A DNA stretch of 64,000 bases from Shewanella corallii (GTDB lineage: Bacteria; Pseudomonadota; Gammaproteobacteria; Enterobacterales; Shewanellaceae), in NCBI RefSeq assembly GCF_023349125.1, contig NZ_JAKIKT010000002.1:124001-188000 (forward strand), in the 5' to 3' direction. Numbering within the stretch: the first letter of the stretch is position 1; each line of letters starts with the position of its first letter. The position numbers and the translations under genes are program-made. Shown piece by piece: positions 1 to 9,430 of this stretch. The notes below the pieces were generated by a model, which worked only from the letters and a program-made list of their open reading frames with translations, did not search any database and had not been told where the DNA came from.

Positions 1-355
1 GCACCAACTGGGTGGCTTGTACGACCTGCCACACGGTGTCTGTAACGCCCTGCTGCTGCCTTATGTGCAGGAGTACAACGCTCAGGTCGCTGCGGGTCGA
101 TTAAAAGATGTGGCCAAGGCCATGGGAGTAGATGTGGCTCAAATGAGTGATGAGCAAGGTGCCGAGGCTGGTATCACTGCCATTAAGACTCTGGCTGATT
201 CTATCAATATTCCCGCCAGCCTGACTGAGCTGGGAGTGAAGGAAGCGGATATCCCACTGCTGGCAGAGAACGCCCTGAAAGATGCCTGCGGCCTGACCAA
301 CCCCAAACAGGCAACCCATGAAGAGATCTGTCAGATCTTCAAAAATGCGCTGTAA
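1..355 (+). CDS. Iron-containing alcohol dehydrogenase, C-terminal part
   Basis: This is the last 117 residues or so of a group III, metal-dependent NAD(P)-linked alcohol dehydrogenase. The frame is open from base 2 with no start in the window, so the gene is cut by the left edge. The segment [12 protein letters not shown] followed by [10 protein letters not shown] is the family signature in which histidines bind the active-site iron (residues about 1-25 of the visible part). The rest is the all-helical C-terminal domain, ending with the usual EEICQIF helix. Substrate (ethanol, 1,2-diols or other alcohols) cannot be told from this part. A strong terminator follows directly, so it is the last gene of its transcript. 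Confidence 0.9.
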   Translation, partial: HQLGGLYDLPHGVCNALLLPYVQEYNAQVAAGRLKDVAKAMGVDVAQMSDEQGAEAGITAIKTLADSINIPASLTELGVKEADIPLLAENALKDACGLTNPKQATHEEICQIFKNAL

Positions 356-373
356 CTTCAAATAAACAACTAA

Positions 374-405
374 AAAAGAACCCAGCCTGAGCTGGGTTCT
401 TTTTT
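374..405. terminator. Bidirectional intrinsic terminator
   Basis: CCCAGC and GCTGGG arms (381-386 / 391-396) around CTGA, extended by A-rich and T-rich flanks. It lies between the convergent alcohol dehydrogenase and RND permease genes and can serve both. Confidence 0.85.
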
Positions 406-429
406 ATCTATCAGTCATTCACTTCGCCA

Positions 430-3400
430 TCAGGAAGCTGACCTGGATTCATCGGCGGAGAGATTGCCTCCCTGACCTTTCAGCTTTTCCCTCAGCTGCT
501 GCAAAATCACGTAGAACACCGGCACCAACAAAGTTCCCACCAGTGTTGCAGCCAACATGCCACCAAACACAGAGTAACCCAGTGACTGACGGGAGCCGGC
601 ACCGGCACCTGTGGCCATCACCAAAGGCATAACCCCCAGAATAAAGGAGAAGGCAGTCATCAATACGGCGCGGAATCTCAACCTGGCGGCCAGTTCCCCC
701 GCATCCAGAATCGACTTGCCCTCTTCTCTAAGCTGCTTGGCAAACTCCACAATCAGGATGGCGTTTTTACTGGCCAGGCCAATCAGCAGCACCAAACCAA
801 TCTGGGCATAGAGGTTAAGCTCAGAGCCCACCAGGGCGATATTGATAAAGGCGCCCAGAATTGCCACAGGCACAGCAAACATCACCGCAAAAGGAATGGT
901 CCAGCTTTCGTACTGAGCCACCAGGAACAGATAGGTAAATACCAGCGCCAGACCGAAAATCAGTGGCGCCAGATTACCAGCCCGAATCTCCTGGAAGGTC
1001 TGGCCTGTCCATTCAAAGCTGTAGCCCGCAGGCAGGCTTTCGGCGGCTCTTTCCATGGCGGCAATGGCATCACCTGAGCTGTACCCCGGAGCCGGGAAGC
1101 CGTTAATGGTGGTGGATGAGAACATGTTGTAGCTGTTGATCACATCCGGCCCCAAAATCGGGGTCACCTTAACCAGAGTACTCAGGGGGATCATCTCACC
1201 GCTGCTGCTGCGCACATAGAAACGGGCGATATCCTTGTCGGAATCCCTGAACTCCCCTTCTGCCTGTAACATCACCCGGAACACCTTGCCGTAACGGTTA
1301 AAGTCGTTCACATACATGGAGCCCAGCATGGTCTGCATAGTAGTGAATATTTCGGTTAACGGAATGCCCAGCGCTTTGGCTTTTGCCCTGTCCACATCCA
1401 CATACATCTGCGGCACATCGGCTCTGAAGTTACTGAACGCCATAGCGATCTCAGGTTGTTGGCTGGCCTGCATCACCAGAGCCCGCATCACAGATGACAG
1501 CTCCTGGGCTGAGCGCCCCTGAGTGTCCTGCAGTACAAACTCAAAGCCGCCGACGCTGCCGACACCAGGAATAGGCGGCAGCGAGAAGGCCATGGCATTA
1601 ACCGATGGATTGGCGGCGTACTTTGCCTGCAACCTGGCAACTATGGCGCTCTCTTCCATATCCGGCGTATCCCGCTCGCTCCAGTCAGACAGGGACACAA
1701 TCATCAAACCACCGTTGGACGATACAGAGCCGGTCAGAATACTGAAGCCGGAGGCGTGGATAACATGTTCCACTCCGGGCTCTTTCAGCGTCAGTTCAAC
1801 CAGGTCACGCATCACAGCTTCGGTCCGGTTCAGCGAAGCACCATCCGGCAACTGAATATCCACCATAAAGGCTTTCTTATCCTCCATGGGCACAAAGCCT
1901 GTGGGCAGAGTCTTGCCCAGAATAGCCGTAGCGGCCATCAGCCCGGCAAATACCATAATCACCAGGGTCGTTTTGCGCACCAGAGTAGCAACCACACCTG
2001 AGTAACTGTCGGTCAGGCGATTGAAGTAACGGTTGAAGGTCGCATGGAAGCCCTGTGTATGCTCCTTTGGCGGGCGCATAATAGTGGCACACAGTGCCGG
2101 ACTCAGGGTCAACGCATTAATTGAGGAGATAAGCACTGAGATACAGATGGTGACAGAGAACTGAGCGTACATCTGCCCAGTGATACCGGGCATCACTGCC
2201 GTAGGCGCAAATACCGCCAGCAACACCAGGGTAGTGGCCACAATGGGGCCCGTCACCTCTTGCATCGCCCTGGCCGTCGCCTCTTTCGGATCCATCCCCT
2301 CCTGCATCAGTCGGGTCACGTTCTCCACCACCACAATGGCATCATCCACTACAATACCGATGGCGAGAATCAGGGCGAACAGAGACACAGTATTGATACT
2401 CATGCCTGAAGCCAGCAGGAAGGCAAAGGTACCTATCAAAGAGACAGGAATCGCGATGGCAGGGATCAGTGTGGAGCGGAAATCCTGGAGGAAGATATAT
2501 ACCACCAGAATCACCAGCGCCACCGAGATAAACAGGGTCTGCACTACCTCATCGATAGAGGTCTCAACAAACTCTGTGGTGTCATACAGCACCTTGTATT
2601 CCAGATCTTTGGGGAAGCTCTGGGCCAGTCTTTCCATCTCGGCACGAATCCCCTGAGCCACCTCCAGCGCGTTGGCATCCGGCGCCTGATAGATGGAGAT
2701 AATCGCCGATGGCTTGTTATCCAGCTTGCCCTGGGCATCATAAGTTTGAGAGCCAAGTTCGACCCTGGCCACATCCCCCAGTATCACCATGGAGCCATCG
2801 GTATTGGCCCTGAGCACCACGGCCTGGAAATCCTCAACCGTCTGCAGTCGTCCCTGGGTTTGCAATGTGTACTGGAACTGCTGATCCGGATTCACAGGTG
2901 CTGCACCGATACGACCGGCCGCCACCTGAATATTCTGCTCCTGCAATGAGCCAATGACATCCTTGGCGGTAATGCCAAAGCTGGCCATTTTGTCTGGATC
3001 CAACCATACCCGCATAGCGTAATCCAGGGCACCGATAATCTGCACCTTGGAAACACCGTCCTGACGGGACAGGGCATCTTTGATATTCAAACCGGCATAG
3101 TTGGTAATAAACAGAGAGTCGAAGGTCTCATCCGGCGACACCAGGTTCACCACCATCAGAATATTGGGACTCTGCTTCTCAACCTTAACCCCCTGACGCT
3201 TCACCTCTTCCGGTAAGCGCGGGGTCGCTTGCTGCACCCGGTTTTGCACCTTCACCTGAGCCATATCGGCATCAGTACCCACATCGAAGGTCACACTCAA
3301 TGAGTAGCTGCCGTCGTTGGAACTCTTGGACGACATATATAGCATGCCCTCCACGCCGTTCACTTCAGCCTCAAGCGGTTGGGCAATGGTGTCACGCACA

Positions 3401-3570
3401 ATATCGGCGCTGGCACCGGAGTAACTGGTTGAGACGTTCACCTGAGGGGGGGCGATATCGGGAAACTCCGCCACCGACAGCAGTGGGATTGAAATCAACC
3501 CCACCAGCGTCAGCACGGTCGAAATCACAAAGGCAAACTTGGGCCTTTTGATAAAAAACTGACTGATCAT
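430..3570 (-). CDS. RND multidrug efflux permease (HAE-1 family)
   Basis: An inner-membrane proton/drug antiporter of 1046 residues, the normal length of AcrB/MexB-type pumps. The N-terminus ([16 protein letters not shown]) is the family's first transmembrane helix. The TM4 pair of proton-relay aspartates is visible in [14 protein letters not shown], and the TM10 lysine in [13 protein letters not shown]. Two large periplasmic loops follow TM1 and TM7, as expected for the trimeric porter and funnel domains. The adaptor gene ends only 12 bases upstream on the same strand, so the two form an operon. No outer-membrane channel gene is linked, so a TolC-like protein encoded elsewhere is presumably used. 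The sequence reads most like the MexF/VexF branch, but the substrate range is not predictable. Confidence 0.95.
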   Translation of the reverse strand: MISQFFIKRPKFAFVISTVLTLVGLISIPLLSVAEFPDIAPPQVNVSTSYSGASADIVRDTIAQPLEAEVNGVEGMLYMSSKSSNDGSYSLSVTFDVGTDADMAQVKVQNRVQQATPRLPEEVKRQGVKVEKQSPNILMVVNLVSPDETFDSLFITNYAGLNIKDALSRQDGVSKVQIIGALDYAMRVWLDPDKMASFGITAKDVIGSLQEQNIQVAAGRIGAAPVNPDQQFQYTLQTQGRLQTVEDFQAVVLRANTDGSMVILGDVARVELGSQTYDAQGKLDNKPSAIISIYQAPDANALEVAQGIRAEMERLAQSFPKDLEYKVLYDTTEFVETSIDEVVQTLFISVALVILVVYIFLQDFRSTLIPAIAIPVSLIGTFAFLLASGMSINTVSLFALILAIGIVVDDAIVVVENVTRLMQEGMDPKEATARAMQEVTGPIVATTLVLLAVFAPTAVMPGITGQMYAQFSVTICISVLISSINALTLSPALCATIMRPPKEHTQGFHATFNRYFNRLTDSYSGVVATLVRKTTLVIMVFAGLMAATAILGKTLPTGFVPMEDKKAFMVDIQLPDGASLNRTEAVMRDLVELTLKEPGVEHVIHASGFSILTGSVSSNGGLMIVSLSDWSERDTPDMEESAIVARLQAKYAANPSVNAMAFSLPPIPGVGSVGGFEFVLQDTQGRSAQELSSVMRALVMQASQQPEIAMAFSNFRADVPQMYVDVDRAKAKALGIPLTEIFTTMQTMLGSMYVNDFNRYGKVFRVMLQAEGEFRDSDKDIARFYVRSSSGEMIPLSTLVKVTPILGPDVINSYNMFSSTTINGFPAPGYSSGDAIAAMERAAESLPAGYSFEWTGQTFQEIRAGNLAPLIFGLALVFTYLFLVAQYESWTIPFAVMFAVPVAILGAFINIALVGSELNLYAQIGLVLLIGLASKNAILIVEFAKQLREEGKSILDAGELAARLRFRAVLMTAFSFILGVMPLVMATGAGAGSRQSLGYSVFGGMLAATLVGTLLVPVFYVILQQLREKLKGQGGNLSADESRSAS

Positions 3571-3582
3571 AGTGCTTCCTTG

Positions 3583-4728
3583 CTACTGGGTGTCAGAGAA
3601 GGGTTTAACGTCCTGCTCAACCGCCTTGACTTCAATGCCGGGACGGATCTTCTGTAAGCCATCCACCACGATCATTTCACCTTCCTCAAGACCTGAAATC
3701 ACCAACCAGTTGATACCAAACCGGTCTCCCAGCTCCACCAGACGCTTCTGTACTTTATTCTCTGCAGTCAGCACCATCACAAAGCGACCCTGCTGGTCTT
3801 CCTGCACCGCACTTTGGGGCACAAGCAGAGCTTCATCTTTCATTGGCGATTCAATCATCAGAGTGACAAACAGGCCAGGTAACAACAGCTTACTCTGGTT
3901 ATCAAATTTGGCTCGCAGGCCCAAAGTTCCCGTGGCGGCATCTACCCGGTTTGAAACAAAGTCGATGTTGCCGGTTTCCTCGAAAGTAGTGCCATTGGGC
4001 AGCTCCAGGCGGACTATCAAATCCTCCAGCGTTAAATCACCCATCTGATTCTCACGGAACTTTTGCTGGGCAGTGATTAAGGCTCGCTCAGGCGCCTGGA
4101 ATGTCACCCACATAGGGGAAAGCTGCACCAGATTGGCCATCAGGGTTTGAGGGGAAATAATGTCACCAACACTCACCTTAGCGTCACTGATACGGCCAGA
4201 GATAGGCGCATAGATTTTAGTGTGTCCAAGCTGCACCTGGGCAGCCTCCAGCGCAGCTTGCGCTTGCACCACAGCCGCTGCTGTGGTCAATTTTCGACTG
4301 GTGAGCTCGTCCATATCCTGAGCACTGATCATACCGTCTGGCAGTAGCTTCTTACCCCGCTCCCAGTTCATGATGGCCACATCCCGTGAGGCTTCTGCCT
4401 GAGTCAGCATGGCTTTTTGCTGCTCAACCTGAGCCTGAAAGGTCTGGGGATCCACCTCAAACAACAAGGCGCCGGACTCAACATCATCCCCTTCCACAAA
4501 GTGACGCTTAAGCAATTGCCCCTGCACCTGCGCATTGATACTGACATCCTCTGATGCCTGGGTCCGTCCCACAAAGTCCGCCTGCGGCTGAACCGGTTGA
4601 ACTTCAGCTTTGGCGACCACCACACTGGGCAGTGCCCGTGGTGCCGGTGCCTGATTTTCTCCACAGGCGGAAAGCAATAATGCTGCTCCCCACACCAAAC
4701 CAACTCGACCAGAAAAAATCCGGACCAT
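3583..4728 (-). CDS. RND efflux periplasmic adaptor (membrane fusion) lipoprotein
   Basis: A 381-residue HlyD/AcrA-type adaptor that links the downstream RND permease to an outer-membrane channel. A lipobox (LLLSAC, cysteine about residue 22) indicates lipid anchoring to the inner membrane. Next come the barrel-sandwich half-motif around VSINAQVQGQL, a helical hairpin of about residues 100-165 rich in Ala and Gln, the second lipoyl half (IYAPISGRISDAKV), and the beta-barrel and membrane-proximal domains. I chose the ATG at 4728 because AGGAGG lies 6 bases before it; an in-frame start five codons upstream has no such site. First gene of the efflux operon. Confidence 0.93.
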   Translation of the reverse strand: MVRIFSGRVGLVWGAALLLSACGENQAPAPRALPSVVVAKAEVQPVQPQADFVGRTQASEDVSINAQVQGQLLKRHFVEGDDVESGALLFEVDPQTFQAQVEQQKAMLTQAEASRDVAIMNWERGKKLLPDGMISAQDMDELTSRKLTTAAAVVQAQAALEAAQVQLGHTKIYAPISGRISDAKVSVGDIISPQTLMANLVQLSPMWVTFQAPERALITAQQKFRENQMGDLTLEDLIVRLELPNGTTFEETGNIDFVSNRVDAATGTLGLRAKFDNQSKLLLPGLFVTLMIESPMKDEALLVPQSAVQEDQQGRFVMVLTAENKVQKRLVELGDRFGINWLVISGLEEGEMIVVDGLQKIRPGIEVKAVEQDVKPFSDTQ

Positions 4729-4773
4729 ATTTGCCTCCTGCAAAAACGGAATCTATAAACTTTTATTTGTCGC

Positions 4774-4808
4774 TATGCAGGGTAACAATTAATCAACCAG
4801 TCAACCAC
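4774..4808. repeat. Short direct repeat upstream of the efflux operon
   Basis: On the minus strand the hexamer GGTTGA occurs twice, 8 bases apart, about 60 bases before the adaptor start. Tandem short repeats here could be a regulator site, but no local efflux repressor gene is present to support that. Confidence 0.25.
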
Positions 4809-4949
4809 TCAATTGGCTGATGTTTATACAAATATTCTAAAGTTCCGAATTATTTGTCCGGTTTCAACTCACACTTCCTCAGGCTTTGGCTTGACCCTCA
4901 GTCAAAAGCTCACCATGATGAAAAAAATCACTATTCAGGGAGTAGAGCG

Positions 4950-5306
4950 ATGACAGCTATCACTCAGGTGTACAACTACACGGTAAGGGTTGTGACTCAA
5001 TCAGATGTGGAGTCTTTTGATTGGCATACCCATGTTGAGATGAACCATTCCAGTGAAATCGCTCTGGACAGAGTCTATCGCTGGCATAATCAGGGAGGCG
5101 AACTGGCGTTGGATTTGGGCGCCTTGCTAATCAAAAAGCAAGCCGACAGGCCAATCTATTACGCACTGCTGCACGAAAGAGTCAACAGTGACAACCATGT
5201 GCTGGCAACCTTCAAACTAATCCAGGACCCCAACCACAAAGATGTGGATGTCGGTGAAGTTTTCCAACATATGTTGACTGACTTTCAACAAAAGATCAGT
5301 CAGTAA
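4950..5306 (+). CDS. Hypothetical protein, 118 aa
   Basis: I do not recognise this protein. It is a small soluble-looking polypeptide without signal peptide or membrane segment, rich in His, Asp and Glu, beginning MTAITQVYNYTVRVV. The ATG at 4950 is chosen because GGGAG precedes it by about 6 bases; a TTG-started extension of 32 codons has no ribosome binding site and reads as low-complexity non-coding sequence. It is divergent from the efflux operon and is closed by its own terminator, so it is likely monocistronic. The alternation of hydrophobic stretches suggests a small alpha/beta fold, but no function can be assigned. Confidence 0.7.
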   Translation: MTAITQVYNYTVRVVTQSDVESFDWHTHVEMNHSSEIALDRVYRWHNQGGELALDLGALLIKKQADRPIYYALLHERVNSDNHVLATFKLIQDPNHKDVDVGEVFQHMLTDFQQKISQ

Positions 5307-5336
5307 AGCGCAATTAACTGCCATATAGAATTTAGC

Positions 5337-5371
5337 AAAACAGCCCCGCGGTCTTCCCCGGGGCTGTTTTA
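5337..5371 (+). terminator. Intrinsic terminator of the 118-aa gene
   Basis: CAGCCCCG / CGGGGCTG arms (5341-5348 / 5359-5366), flanked by A4 and T4, starting about 30 bases after the stop codon. Confidence 0.8.
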
Positions 5372-5783
5372 TTATGGTCCGGGAAATCGCCAGAGAATAG
5401 CTGTAAATGTCCAGGCGAATCAGCAAGACCGCCAGCTGCAGCTGATTTTCTCTACCTTTAGCACAAATACCCTAAGCTAATGATATTAAAACACTTAACA
5501 AATGGTTATAGATCACATACTGAAGAAATACCCATCAAAGCCAGCGGACAAAACCACCAGAAATGGAAATCAAATAACTCTTTAAATCAATAGGTTATTA
5601 ATGATTACGTGCTTTTATGAAAGACACATATTCTGAAATGCAAATTGTCGTATTTTTACCACACTGATATGATTCCGCCCAATTCACAGCTCAGATGAGA
5701 CTGTCCCGGACACTGCAACAACAATTCCCATAACAAAGCATCCCGGAATCCGATTTCTATTTTCCTTCAAGGAGCATGCATTT
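5372..5783. other. 412-bp intergenic region upstream of ndh
   Basis: AT-rich, without any convincing reading frame. The right half holds the predicted ndh promoter and a leader of about 105 bases. I see no strong hairpin or regulator palindrome in the left half. Confidence 0.6.
5645..5673 (+). promoter_or_regulatory. Predicted sigma-70 promoter of ndh
   Basis: TTGTCG, 17-bp spacer, TATGAT: four of six and five of six matches to consensus, about 110 bases before the ndh start. Confidence 0.5.
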
Positions 5784-7085
5784 ATGCAAACGCAACCCAA
5801 TGTGGTTATCGTCGGCGGTGGCGCTGGCGGTATGGAGATTGCTACCAAACTGGGCCATAAACTGGGCCGCAAAGGCAAGGCAAAAGTCACTCTGGTTGAC
5901 TGTGCCGACAGCCATGTATGGAAACCTCTGCTGCACGAAGTCGCCACCGGCGCACTGGATGTGGGTATTGACGCCCTCAACTACCGCAGTCATGCGGCGG
6001 CTCACGGCTACCACTTTCAACAAGGCGCCATGACAGATATCGACCGTCAGCAGCGTCAGGTGATTCTGGCCCCTATTTTTGACGATGCCGGTCGAGAACT
6101 GCTGCCAGCCCGTCATATCGACTATGACTACCTGGTGATTGCTATTGGCTCCATTGCCAATGATTTCCGTATCCCGGGCGTTCGCGAGCACTGCGAATTT
6201 CTGGACAGCACTGAAGAAGCCATGGCTATCCGTAAGCGTCTGCTGAACAAGTTTATGCGCTACGCCAGCCAGGAACAGCTGGAAGACAAGATCAAGATTG
6301 CAGTGGTTGGCGCCGGTGCCACTGGTGTAGAGATGTCTGCCGAAATGCATCACGCCGTTGAGCAGTTGCGCGGTTTTGGCTACAAGATCGACACCAGTCT
6401 GCTGGAAGTGACCCTGATTGAAGCCGACGACCGTATTCTGCCTAAGGTAGAAAAGCCGGGCATTTCAGAGTCTGTCACCCGTGAGCTGGAAAAGCTGGGT
6501 GTTAACGTCATGACCAATACCCGTATTACCCAGGTCGACAGCAACAGTCTGACCACCTCCGAAGGTGTTGAGTTGCCTGCGGACATGGTGATCTGGTCAA
6601 CAGGCGTAAAAGCACCTGATTTCCTGAAAAATATCGGTGGTCTGGAGAGCAACAACATCAACCAGGTGATGGTTAAGCAGAATATGCAAACCACGCTGGA
6701 CGAGCGCATCTTCTCTATCGGTGACTGCGCCGCCTGTCCTCAGGCTGATGGCAGCTTTGTTCCACCACGTGGTCAGAGCGCCCGTCAGATGGCACTGATG
6801 ACAGCTGACAACATCATGTTGATGATCGATGGTCACGCACCGCGTCATGAGTATGTGTACAAGGATCTGGGTTCTTTGGTGAACCTGTCCCGCTTCCATA
6901 CCGTGGGTAACCTGATGTCCTTTATCGGTGGCGGTGTATTGGTTGAAGGCAAGATTGCCCGCTTCGTTTACACCTCACTGTACCGTCGTCACCTGATCGA
7001 ACTGCACGGTGTGGTACGTGGCACCCTGCTGATGCTGGCCAAAGGTATCAGCCGTATCATCCATCCGCATCTGAAACTGCACTGA
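5784..7085 (+). CDS. ndh: Type II NADH dehydrogenase (NDH-2)
   Basis: A single-subunit, non-proton-pumping NADH:quinone oxidoreductase attached to the inner face of the cytoplasmic membrane. It feeds electrons from NADH to the quinone pool. The 433 residues match the family length. The FAD dinucleotide motif VGGGAGG sits at residues 10-16, the NADH motif VGAGATG at 175-181, and the second FAD signature IFSIGDCAACP near 310. The C-terminal ~70 residues (LIELHGVVRGTLLMLAKGIS) are amphipathic and provide membrane attachment. AAGGAG lies about 11 bases before the ATG. The gene is monocistronic, with its own promoter and terminator. Confidence 0.95.
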   Translation: MQTQPNVVIVGGGAGGMEIATKLGHKLGRKGKAKVTLVDCADSHVWKPLLHEVATGALDVGIDALNYRSHAAAHGYHFQQGAMTDIDRQQRQVILAPIFDDAGRELLPARHIDYDYLVIAIGSIANDFRIPGVREHCEFLDSTEEAMAIRKRLLNKFMRYASQEQLEDKIKIAVVGAGATGVEMSAEMHHAVEQLRGFGYKIDTSLLEVTLIEADDRILPKVEKPGISESVTRELEKLGVNVMTNTRITQVDSNSLTTSEGVELPADMVIWSTGVKAPDFLKNIGGLESNNINQVMVKQNMQTTLDERIFSIGDCAACPQADGSFVPPRGQSARQMALMTADNIMLMIDGHAPRHEYVYKDLGSLVNLSRFHTVGNLMSFIGGGVLVEGKIARFVYTSLYRRHLIELHGVVRGTLLMLAKGISRIIHPHLKLH

Positions 7086-7101
7086 TGCGCTGAAATCATA
7101 G

Positions 7102-7129
7102 AAAAGCCCGGCAACCAGCCGGGCTTTTT
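7102..7129 (+). terminator. Intrinsic terminator of ndh
   Basis: AAGCCCGGC / GCCGGGCTT arms with loop AACCA, then a T-tract. Confidence 0.9.
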
Positions 7130-7347
7130 GTTATCCAGTGGTTGACTCAGTAACGACCCAATACAGTGACATCATTACGACGCCGTAAACCGGCCATCTT
7201 CCGGTAAGCCTCGAGCGATTGCCAATACCACACTGGTTATGCCCGACTGACACCTACTCAGCTCAGGTTTTGTGCTGTTAATGTCATCAGGCCAGTGAGT
7301 AAAGTGGTATATTCCGGCGATATCACTTTCGAAGGAGTTGAGAACCC

Positions 7348-7551
7348 ATGAAGAAAATCATTATTCCTGTGCTTTTGATTGCTGGCTTATCCGCCTGCGC
7401 CCAGTTCAAGGAAGCGGGAAAAGAGATTGGTCATGCCACCAAAGAGGCGACCACGGAAATCGGTCATGCGACGCGGGATGCCACCAGAGCCATTGGTCAT
7501 GCATCCCGGGACGCGGTCAAATCAGTTAAAGAAGAGGTTAAGAGCCAATAA
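7348..7551 (+). CDS. Small lipoprotein with three 11-residue repeats
   Basis: A 67-residue predicted lipoprotein. The lipobox GLSAC (Cys17) ends a short hydrophobic signal peptide. The mature part is an uninterrupted amphipathic helix built from three 11-residue repeats (residues 25-35, 36-46 and 47-57) with consensus xEIGHATrDAT, then a charged tail (VKEEVKSQ). The repeat is also visible in the DNA as three copies close to ATTGGTCATGC. GAAGGAG lies before the ATG. It looks like a member of the loose entericidin/YtxH-like group of small envelope helices, but that is resemblance only. It stands alone between ndh and a convergent thioesterase gene. Confidence 0.8.
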   Translation: MKKIIIPVLLIAGLSACAQFKEAGKEIGHATKEATTEIGHATRDATRAIGHASRDAVKSVKEEVKSQ

Positions 7552-7572
7552 CCCTATTTGCGGCCTCTGATA

Positions 7573-7941
7573 TCAAGCGGCATTGGCTCTAATCCCATGG
7601 GGAGCCGGTTTACCCTGTTCATCCACGTGGACAAATACCAGCTTGTCTATCGCCACCACGGGCTCCCCTGTCACTTTATTGCGCACCAGGCAAGCCACAG
7701 TTATCGAGCTTGAGCCCATGCTGACCAGCTCAAAACCAAACTCCAGTACATCCCCCTGACGGGCAGGTTGGAGGAAATTAATCTCTGAGATCAACTTGGT
7801 GACATGGCGCTCACTCTTCATCTGGCAGGCTGCAAATATCGCCGCCTCCTCATCAATCCACGCCAGGATCTGCCCTCCAAATAAGGTATTGGCAGGGTTC
7901 AGATGCTCGGGTTTAACCCAGTGTCGACTGTAAAACTTCAT
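7573..7941 (-). CDS. Acyl-CoA thioesterase, hotdog fold (YciA-like)
   Basis: A 122-residue single-hotdog acyl-CoA hydrolase. The segment NTLFGGQILAWIDEEAA carries the family's central helix with the catalytic Asp after GGQ-x4. The following strands (LISEINFLQPARQGDVLEF) are typical of the YciA/BACH group, which hydrolyses a broad set of CoA thioesters in the cytosol as hexamers. It is slightly shorter than E. coli YciA (about 132 aa). It is convergent with the small lipoprotein gene. Exact chain-length preference is not readable. Confidence 0.85.
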   Translation of the reverse strand: MKFYSRHWVKPEHLNPANTLFGGQILAWIDEEAAIFAACQMKSERHVTKLISEINFLQPARQGDVLEFGFELVSMGSSSITVACLVRNKVTGEPVVAIDKLVFVHVDEQGKPAPHGIRANAA

Positions 7942-8035
7942 TTTGACCTCCTTTACAAACCAGCTGTCTTGCTTTTGCTGTAAAGGAATTGCAGAAACAG
8001 TGCCAATAATTAAATCTCAATATAATCAATAAAAT

Positions 8036-8066
8036 AAAAAGCCAGCCTCGATTTCAGGCTGGCTTT
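8036..8066 (-). terminator. Intrinsic terminator of the threonine aldolase gene
   Basis: AAAGCCAGCCT / AGGCTGGCTTT arms (8038-8048 / 8056-8066). The T-rich tail is on the minus strand, 75 bases after the ltaE stop. Confidence 0.85.
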
Positions 8067-8141
8067 ATTGCACTGTGAGGGTGAAGCTTGCACCAAGTCA
8101 GTACCGGAAGTCACTTTAATCCACTGGCCCCCGACTCTACC

Positions 8142-9176
8142 TCACAGACAGGATTTAATCGCCTGTATTGTCTTAACCACATCTACACCGCTGATATCTT
8201 TGTGAGTCACCAGTCTCAGGGTTGCGCCTGGGGTGATCAAAATTCCCTGCTCCCGCAGACCGGCCGCCAACGCTTTCACATCTATGGATTCGGCGACTTT
8301 GGCGAATACCATATTGGTCTGCACCCGGCCCATATCCAACTCAAAGCCATCAATCTGCGCCAACTCAGTAGCCAGCAATCGGGCGTTATCGTGATCCTCA
8401 GCCAAACGCTCGACCTGCTCGGTCAGAGCCAGTTTTGCTGCCGCAGCCAGGACACCTGCCTGACGCATACCGCCACCCAACATTTTACGCCAGCGACGGG
8501 CTTTGGCGATTAACCTCTCATCACCCAATAGTAGAGAACCCACGGGAGCTGCCAGCCCTTTGGACAAACACAGAGAAACCGAGTCGAAGTACTCGCTGAT
8601 CTGGGCCATGCTGCGACCACTGGCTACCGCAGCGTTGGCCAGACGAGCACCATCAAGGTGGGTTTTCAGTCTGTGTTCAAAAGCCAACGCCTGAGTATCC
8701 GCCAGGAAAGACTCCGGCAATACTATCCCACCTATAGTGTTCTCCAGGCTGATCAGTCTGGTACGGGCAAAGTGAATATCGTCAGGCTTGATGGCACTGC
8801 GAATATCATCGAGGGCAATGGTGCCGTCAGCCAGGTTAGTCAGTGGCTGAGGCTGGATACTGCCAAGCACAGCTGCGCCGCCCCCTTCAAATTTGTAGTT
8901 GTGAGCCTGCTGACCACAGATATATTCATCGCCGCGTTCACAGTGCGCCATCAGGGCCAGCAAATTAGCCTGGGTGCCAGAGCAAACAAACAGGGCATCA
9001 TCAAAGCCCAGCAGATCGGCGGCATAGCTTTGCAGCTCATTGACACTGGGGTCATCGCCATAAACATCATCGCCGACTTCGGCTACATACATGGCCTTAC
9101 GCATCGCCTCTGTGGGCTGGGTTACTGTATCACTGCGAAAATCTATCATTTCGGGTTCCGTAAATGTTGCATTCAT
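8142..9176 (-). CDS. ltaE: Low-specificity L-threonine aldolase
   Basis: A PLP enzyme of fold type I (344 aa) that cleaves L-threonine and L-allo-threonine to glycine and acetaldehyde. IDFRSDTVTQPT near the N-terminus is the family opening. His92 (QQAHNY) would stack on the cofactor, Asp175 (HLDGARL) would hold the pyridine nitrogen, and Lys206 (LCLSKGLAAPVG) forms the Schiff base. All key residues are present. Starts at residue 1 or residue 10 (MIDFRSD) are both possible; neither has a strong ribosome binding site, and the longer form is given. It stands alone on the minus strand with its own terminator. Confidence 0.92.
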   Translation of the reverse strand: MNATFTEPEMIDFRSDTVTQPTEAMRKAMYVAEVGDDVYGDDPSVNELQSYAADLLGFDDALFVCSGTQANLLALMAHCERGDEYICGQQAHNYKFEGGGAAVLGSIQPQPLTNLADGTIALDDIRSAIKPDDIHFARTRLISLENTIGGIVLPESFLADTQALAFEHRLKTHLDGARLANAAVASGRSMAQISEYFDSVSLCLSKGLAAPVGSLLLGDERLIAKARRWRKMLGGGMRQAGVLAAAAKLALTEQVERLAEDHDNARLLATELAQIDGFELDMGRVQTNMVFAKVAESIDVKALAAGLREQGILITPGATLRLVTHKDISGVDVVKTIQAIKSCL

Positions 9177-9430
9177 GGAAAAACATCAATCAAACATCGA
9201 ATTTGCGATCAAGTTACAATAATTGCAAATAAAAATACCAATAGCATTAGCCATATCAATAAACCAAGCATCTGCAAATACTTAACCTACCCACAAAAAC
9301 AGTGCCAAACGCCAACAATCGAAATCATTTAGATTAGTTAATCTAATGTATATTTTTATATTTTATCTGTTGGAGAGTCACAGGTTTTAAGGCAAAATTC
9401 TCCTCCATTTTGGTCACAGGTCCAGTACTC

